From Euptelea pleiosperma (lineage: Eukaryota > Streptophyta > Magnoliopsida > Ranunculales > Eupteleaceae), in the NCBI GenBank assembly GCA_035048495.1, contig CM068551.1, positions 11,967,248-12,031,247 on the forward strand: a DNA stretch of 64,000 nucleotides, given 5' to 3'. Shown here piece by piece: positions 59,159 to 64,000 of this stretch (positions within the stretch are counted from its first letter, which is position 1; every line of letters starts with the position of its first letter). The notes beneath the pieces were generated by a model. It did not search any database, was not told where the DNA came from, and saw only the letters and a program-made list of their open reading frames with translations. A program made the position numbers and the translations under genes.

Positions 59159-62100
59159 GTAAGTTTTCTTATGTTCTATTTTTCATTTGAGCTCTGTTAA
59201 TTTACAATGTGCTTTCCTTTTTGGTGATTTTGAAAGCTTCATTGTTGCTGAACCCAATTACCAATTCCATCTTCTTATGTTTGTTTGCACATGTATAGGT
59301 GCCACATTGTTTGTTCACATTATGTTTACATTGAAAAATAAAATCCATAAACTTCCATTTTTTTCCTTTGAGACACTTATCTATATCCCGATCCTTCATT
59401 TTGTAAATCTACTCCAAGGTCTACAAAACGAGATCAAGTACTCAAAAAACTCATCAAGTTAAGTCAACCTATTCAAGAATCATATCGAATCACGTTTAAT
59501 GAGTAGCTTGCTATAAGGTATGAACAATCCCAATCGAGTGCTTGAAATTCTGAAAAAGTCTTATTTCAGGTTAAGCTTTCTGACCTCAAGAACTTGGTCG
59601 AGTTTTGAATCTACTTGATCTTTAAGCAAGAAATTATGATGTTGTGGCAGGAATTTGATGCCAGCATGTTCTTACCAAGCAACTTTCCAGAGGAAGTGAC
59701 CACATGGGCAAATTTAGAGAGCTTTCCCCTTAATACTAAAAGCTTATGAACTAGAAGCTTTGAAGTAGAGCTTTCCACATGGGCATCTATTCCATTTCCT
59801 TTGAACTAGAAGCTTATGAACCCAAAGTTTGCACCTTTTGAGTATGAGTTCCCAATACTATCTCATTTCTATGAACTAGAAGATTTTGAAAAGTTATCAA
59901 CCATTAATTTTATAAGTCTTTTTCTTCTTGAGTAGTTTCAATGGTATTGTGTTATATTGAATTTGTTGTTTCATTTGCTTCGAGATAAGAGACAATGATG
60001 CAAACTTTGTCTCTTATCTCGGAACTCTTTATCTTCAGTCACTAGCTGTAAGATTATGAATATTCGTCGGGTTGGTTTGTGGTTTCAAACTTTCTAGAAT
60101 TGGAACTTTACTAATGGACCAGTCCGATGATCTTAAAGTCTACAAATCATCTAAGCTGTATAGAGATCTATGCTCTGTTTGTGTGCCTTCTATGGTATAC
60201 CTATTTCCTCATGTGGATTTTGGGTTATAGTTTCTACTACATTTGATTAAATTAGTGTGTTGTACATCAAATACATGGCTGATGGTTAATATAATTATGT
60301 TTTGGGTTTTGGCATGTGTGTGTTATTATTGTTGAGGGTACAATCGATCAAAAAAATAATTTGTTGGGGGTACTCAATTATTCAGATACATGGATCACGA
60401 TTTGTATGTGTTGGAGCTGCTTGCTCGAAGCAACCAACCATGGTACTCTATGGCCTGCACGATAATCTTAAATCTTAGTTTTTTGAACTCATCTAGGGCC
60501 TGCACGATAACCTGTTCAGGTTTGAGCAACATATCTCTCTTCAACTAAAACACTTTGACCTGTCTACTCTCTTGCATAGTTCCATTTAACCCATCGAGAA
60601 AGGTTTCTGTTTGTTAAGGAGAGATTGCTAAAACATGAAGGAGAGATATGTTTAATGGGGTTATTCCATCCAACAGGTTTCCTAAGACTGTGACATAGGA
60701 CTTTCTATGCTAGGCACCAGGTTTCTTCCAAGACGTGTCAAGAGCAGTAGGCTGAGGCAGCAGTGGGACCCTCCTACCTTAACGGTTCTACACCTGTCCC
60801 CTACCCAATGGAACAAGATGCCATTTTACGCTAGGACTTAATAGTTCCTAAACCTTAGCCTTCATTTGATCAAGCCTTCAACTGTCGCTGCCCTTTAGAT
60901 AACACAAAATGCCCAATCAAGTTATGTTTGTAGCTTTTGATCAAAGGTTATTTCCTCCTCACTGATGCAAACAGAGGTGTAATCACCCTTCACACATGGG
61001 ATGGGGAGTTGACTGACATTGACTTACATAGAGTAGATTGTCGCACCATAATAGTGAATGGTCGTTGTTGTGGCTTTGTGATGGCTTGATTGGTAGGTTC
61101 ATCCATTGATTTGAGAAAACCCCAAGGATAGGCTAAGTTGGTGAAAATTGTGGAGAATAAAGGTGGTAGGTTGCTAAACCTACGATGACAGATCGACAAC
61201 TGAGAGGTTGTTGAACCTTATGATTCTACTTCACTCATTTTACCACTTTGATTCTTCATATGTGCATAAAAACCATTTAAAAACCTTCGTAATTCTCATG
61301 AAAACTTTGCTAAAGTATAGAAAACTTTTAAAAAATCGTTTGGGCCCACATTCTTACCAACATCTATGTCGAGTATGTGTTTTGTACTAAGTATTTTGCT
61401 GTAATTTATTTAGTTACAGAAACCAACATGGAACTAATTAATAAACAGAAAAGATTGTGTAGGTCAACTTTTAGACGGTAGATGGAGGAAACATGTGTCA
61501 TGAGTTTCATGGTCTTTTGGTTTGTGATCGCATTCTGATCGAGTCAGATGCATTTATCATTTTCAATTCACTTTTGTATAACTTTTATTTTCTTAATGAG
61601 AATCTTTGTTGGCACAGGGATCTTTCGGAATTGTCTTCAGTAATATTGGTGGCTGTCCCTCTTCTATGCTGCAGTAGTTCTTTACCATTTTGTGTTTAAA
61701 AAAAGGTGTCAACCCCAAAATGGTTGTGTTCAACTACTTGGCAAGTATTAAGAGAAGCTTATCAGGTTTTGTGCATGATTACAGAAGCTCAAGAAAGGAA
61801 AACTATGATTACACTCTTTAAGACTTTCCACTGTTTTTGATGAGTGGTTTGTAAAGCCTTCAAATAACATCAGTTTGTCCAATAGTAATATCAGTTGCAT
61901 AAAGTGAAAAATTTATAGCTCTTGCATAAGGTGTTATAGGTTGTTGTCTTTGTTCAAGTCTATCATTGTTGTCATTTTTTCTATGAAGGCCAATGAATAA
62001 AATAATTTTGTTGAGTTGAACAATTACTCTTCTTTGTCATCAGCCTATCATTCTTTACGCTCATAGACGGTGTAAGAACCGCTTGGTATGATCTTTGTTT

Positions 62101-62220
62101 GATAAGTTAATGTATAAATTGCCTGTTATATGCAGATTTTTCATTCTTTATTACGTGCATGCATGGAAAATTATGAAGTGGACTTTCTTGGGGAGTGACG
62201 TGGGCACGGGTCACCCACTA

Positions 62221-62242
62221 GTATATATATATATATATATAT
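62221..62242. repeat. (TA)11 at the Helitron 3' flank
   Basis: TA run starting at the base after the Helitron CTAG end. Helitrons insert between A and T in AT-rich targets, which fits. Confidence 0.9.
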
Positions 62243-64000
62243 AGGTCCACTAAGTGGTGGGCCAAGCATTCATGCGCGGATGGTCCACAGAGTGCTTTTC
62301 ATTTTTTGGGGAAAAGGAGGAGGAAGAGGGCTTTTAATGTTAGGGCCTTATGATGTTAGGCCCATACCTAACATTAGTTTGGGTATCTTGTTAGGCCCAT
62401 ACAAAATTATAATGTTGGTAACACAAGTCTGCAAATTAATTTTTTTTTTAAGGAAATTGGACGATGTGACTGTAAAATAGGATTTGGCTTCAGCCCTTCC
62501 TATGTTACAGTCCATAGATCTTGTAACGACTAAAGAGATGAGATCAGACTTCCTAACTTATGCTTAATTCTCTAAAATGGAATTTAAAAAAAAAAAAAAA
62601 AAAACTTAGGTGGCGTTTGATAAATTAAGTTATCAGATCTAAAAGCTTAACGTGCTTAAGGTCTTATAGCTTAATGTCTTATGTCTGAATTGGATTGTTT
62701 GGTAAAGGTCTTAAGTCTTAAAATTAAGGGCATTGTGGGTAGTTTCAAATGTTTATTAGGAACCTTTCGTAAGTTTTTAAAAGATAAAGCTTTACTAAAA
62801 GGGCATTATGGGTATTTCAAAGAGAATCTTGTAATCTCTTTTCGAGATGTTTCTCGCCAAAACCACATACCGCATTAAGCGACCCCCAGCTCACTTTTTG
62901 CTTGTCTGAATTTCACTTCTATTAGACCTTAAGTTGTTTGTAACTCGAATAATGGTCAAATTCCCACAGTTAAATACTATGAAATAGATTCCAATCAAAC
63001 GGTTAGAAACCTCTAATCAGACTAAAATCTGGTACATATGTCCACCTAGGAGTTGGTCAAACATCAATGAGCTAGCTCACATATATAGAGTCCCATTCCT
63101 TCCAAATGCTCCAAACCCACATTTAAAAATTAACCATGAAAATGACTCCAATCAAATGTTTAGGAATCACTAATCAAGTTGAGTTTTGATATGTGGGTCC
63201 ACTAGGGATGGGCCCAACCCCATGCAAATGATGGTCCCAATTGAAATAATATCTGGTCGGTCTCTTTAATCAGAAATACTTGAAAAGGAGGGGAGATTAG
63301 GTTATTTAAAAATTAATCTAACCTACCACAAGTTTACTGGTAAAGGTAAGGTGATAAACTCGCACACCTTAGTTGATTGATAAAAAGGATTATCACAACC
63401 AACTCAATTCAAATATACATCCGTGGTATATTATCTTTTCGTCGTTTGGTCTAGTCAATAGATTTAGCGGAACAACAATCAAACATCCACAAGACAAAAA
63501 GTTTTAGCGTGGAAACTTTAGCGAAGGAAAACCACGGGACCACGACCAGACGGAAAGTATCACTAACTGAAAAGTTAAACGTAACAAAGGTTACCTATAC
63601 AGTACCATTGCAAATGCATCTTCTAACCTTAGCCAAGGCTTACTGTCGATGCGTTCACTTCCTCTGAATCAACGCTACGAATCCACGCGCACCCTCCCAG
63701 TCAAGAAGCATTGTCCGCTTGTTCAGTTTGGTACACCCCAGACTTACCTTCGATCAGTCACTCCGATCTTAATTCTCAACTTTCTAGCCTTTGCTGAAGG
63801 TGAAGGATTCAGTACACCCTGAACCCTAAGTCGCTCAAATAGTGTTGATACGCACTGGTACTCTTAGGCTACTAGGTCAAATATTTATGTAGAAGACCTA
63901 AGCTGAGTAAGAGATTAAGCTTTTAGTTTTGATCTAAAAGAGAAAAACTCACAAGATATTTATGAGAACTAAAGGCTTTTTGCTCTTCTAATGGACACTC
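62243..64000. other. Repeat remnants, no gene recognised
   Basis: Family A MITE pieces at about 62935..63080 and 63105..63235 (aatggtcaaattcccacag, aaatcactaatcaagttgag). From about 63420 to the end, tttagcgtggaaac ... gaaggaaaaccacggg resembles the non-coding leader of plant LTR-type elements. The element continues beyond the window. Confidence 0.35.

Larger units (their letters stand above)
56364..62220 (+). mobile_element. Non-autonomous Helitron (5.86 kb) carrying host gene fragments
   Basis: Begins TCTATATAACAAGGGACGAA immediately after the CTAG of the upstream Helitron. It ends GGGCACGGGTCACCCACTAG at 62220, followed by T. The last 31 bases resemble the 56363 terminus closely (gggagtg...ggcacgggtca.cc.ctag). 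No Rep or helicase coding sequence is visible. The interior holds a leucine-rich-repeat fragment (57660..57840), an RRM fragment (59039..59158) and other exon-like pieces with GT/AG borders, the pattern of Helitron gene capture. The 5' border rests on the TC start and the adjacency, so it is less sure than the 3' border. Confidence 0.65.

Overview
The window is nuclear DNA of a flowering plant. The evidence is a six-exon, GT-AG-spliced pectate lyase gene of plant type, a dense load of plant transposon families (CACTA, Mutator-like, hAT, Tourist, LINE, Helitron), and low coding density. The species cannot be decided from sequence alone. Only one cellular gene is convincingly complete. Nearly all other coding sequence belongs to mobile elements or to fragments caught inside them.

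Layout. (1) About 1-9.4 kb: a pectate lyase gene on the minus strand (2962..8632). I joined six exons; all splice phases agree and give 426 residues. It has a TATA box at 8798..8805 and a 2.9-kb second intron full of fold-back repeats. (2) About 9.4-26.4 kb: no cellular gene found. This stretch holds a high-copy Mutator-like fold-back MITE family (several copies with exact 9-bp target duplications), two hAT MITEs, a Tourist MITE, a 94-bp tandem repeat and retroelement-like remnants. (3) 26446..38705: a structurally complete 12.26-kb CACTA transposon flanked by a 3-bp TAC duplication. It contains inverted subterminal repeats, a 17-copy satellite of 179-bp units, a two-domain accessory gene (432 aa) and a TNP2-type transposase gene (1119 codons with one in-frame TAG). 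A GC-rich 5' leader exon is separated from the transposase by an intron into which other MITEs jumped. (4) About 40.7-48.8 kb: the 3' end of a LINE whose zinc-binding and RNase H domains are separated by 5.3 kb. That gap contains a second, internally deleted CACTA element reading rightwards and ending at 48009. A 16-bp direct repeat (40676, 48813) looks like the LINE target duplication. (5) About 48.8-56.2 kb: mostly unassigned AT-rich sequence, with one Mutator-like MITE bearing an exact 9-bp duplication. (6) About 56.2-62.2 kb: a Helitron 3' end directly abutting what looks like the 5' end of a second Helitron (CTAG followed by TC). The second element, 56364..62220, has a matching 3' end and carries pieces of unrelated plant genes: a leucine-rich repeat fragment and an RNA-recognition-motif fragment resembling chloroplast ribonucleoprotein cp29. 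(7) About 62.2-64 kb: repeat remnants.

Working together: the two CACTA genes form the usual CACTA pair (catalytic transposase plus accessory DNA-binding protein) acting on the element's terminal and subterminal repeats. The Mutator-like MITEs are non-autonomous, and no transposase for them is visible here. Most copies carry G-box-like CACGTGG palindromes near their ends, so their spread also spreads candidate regulatory sites.
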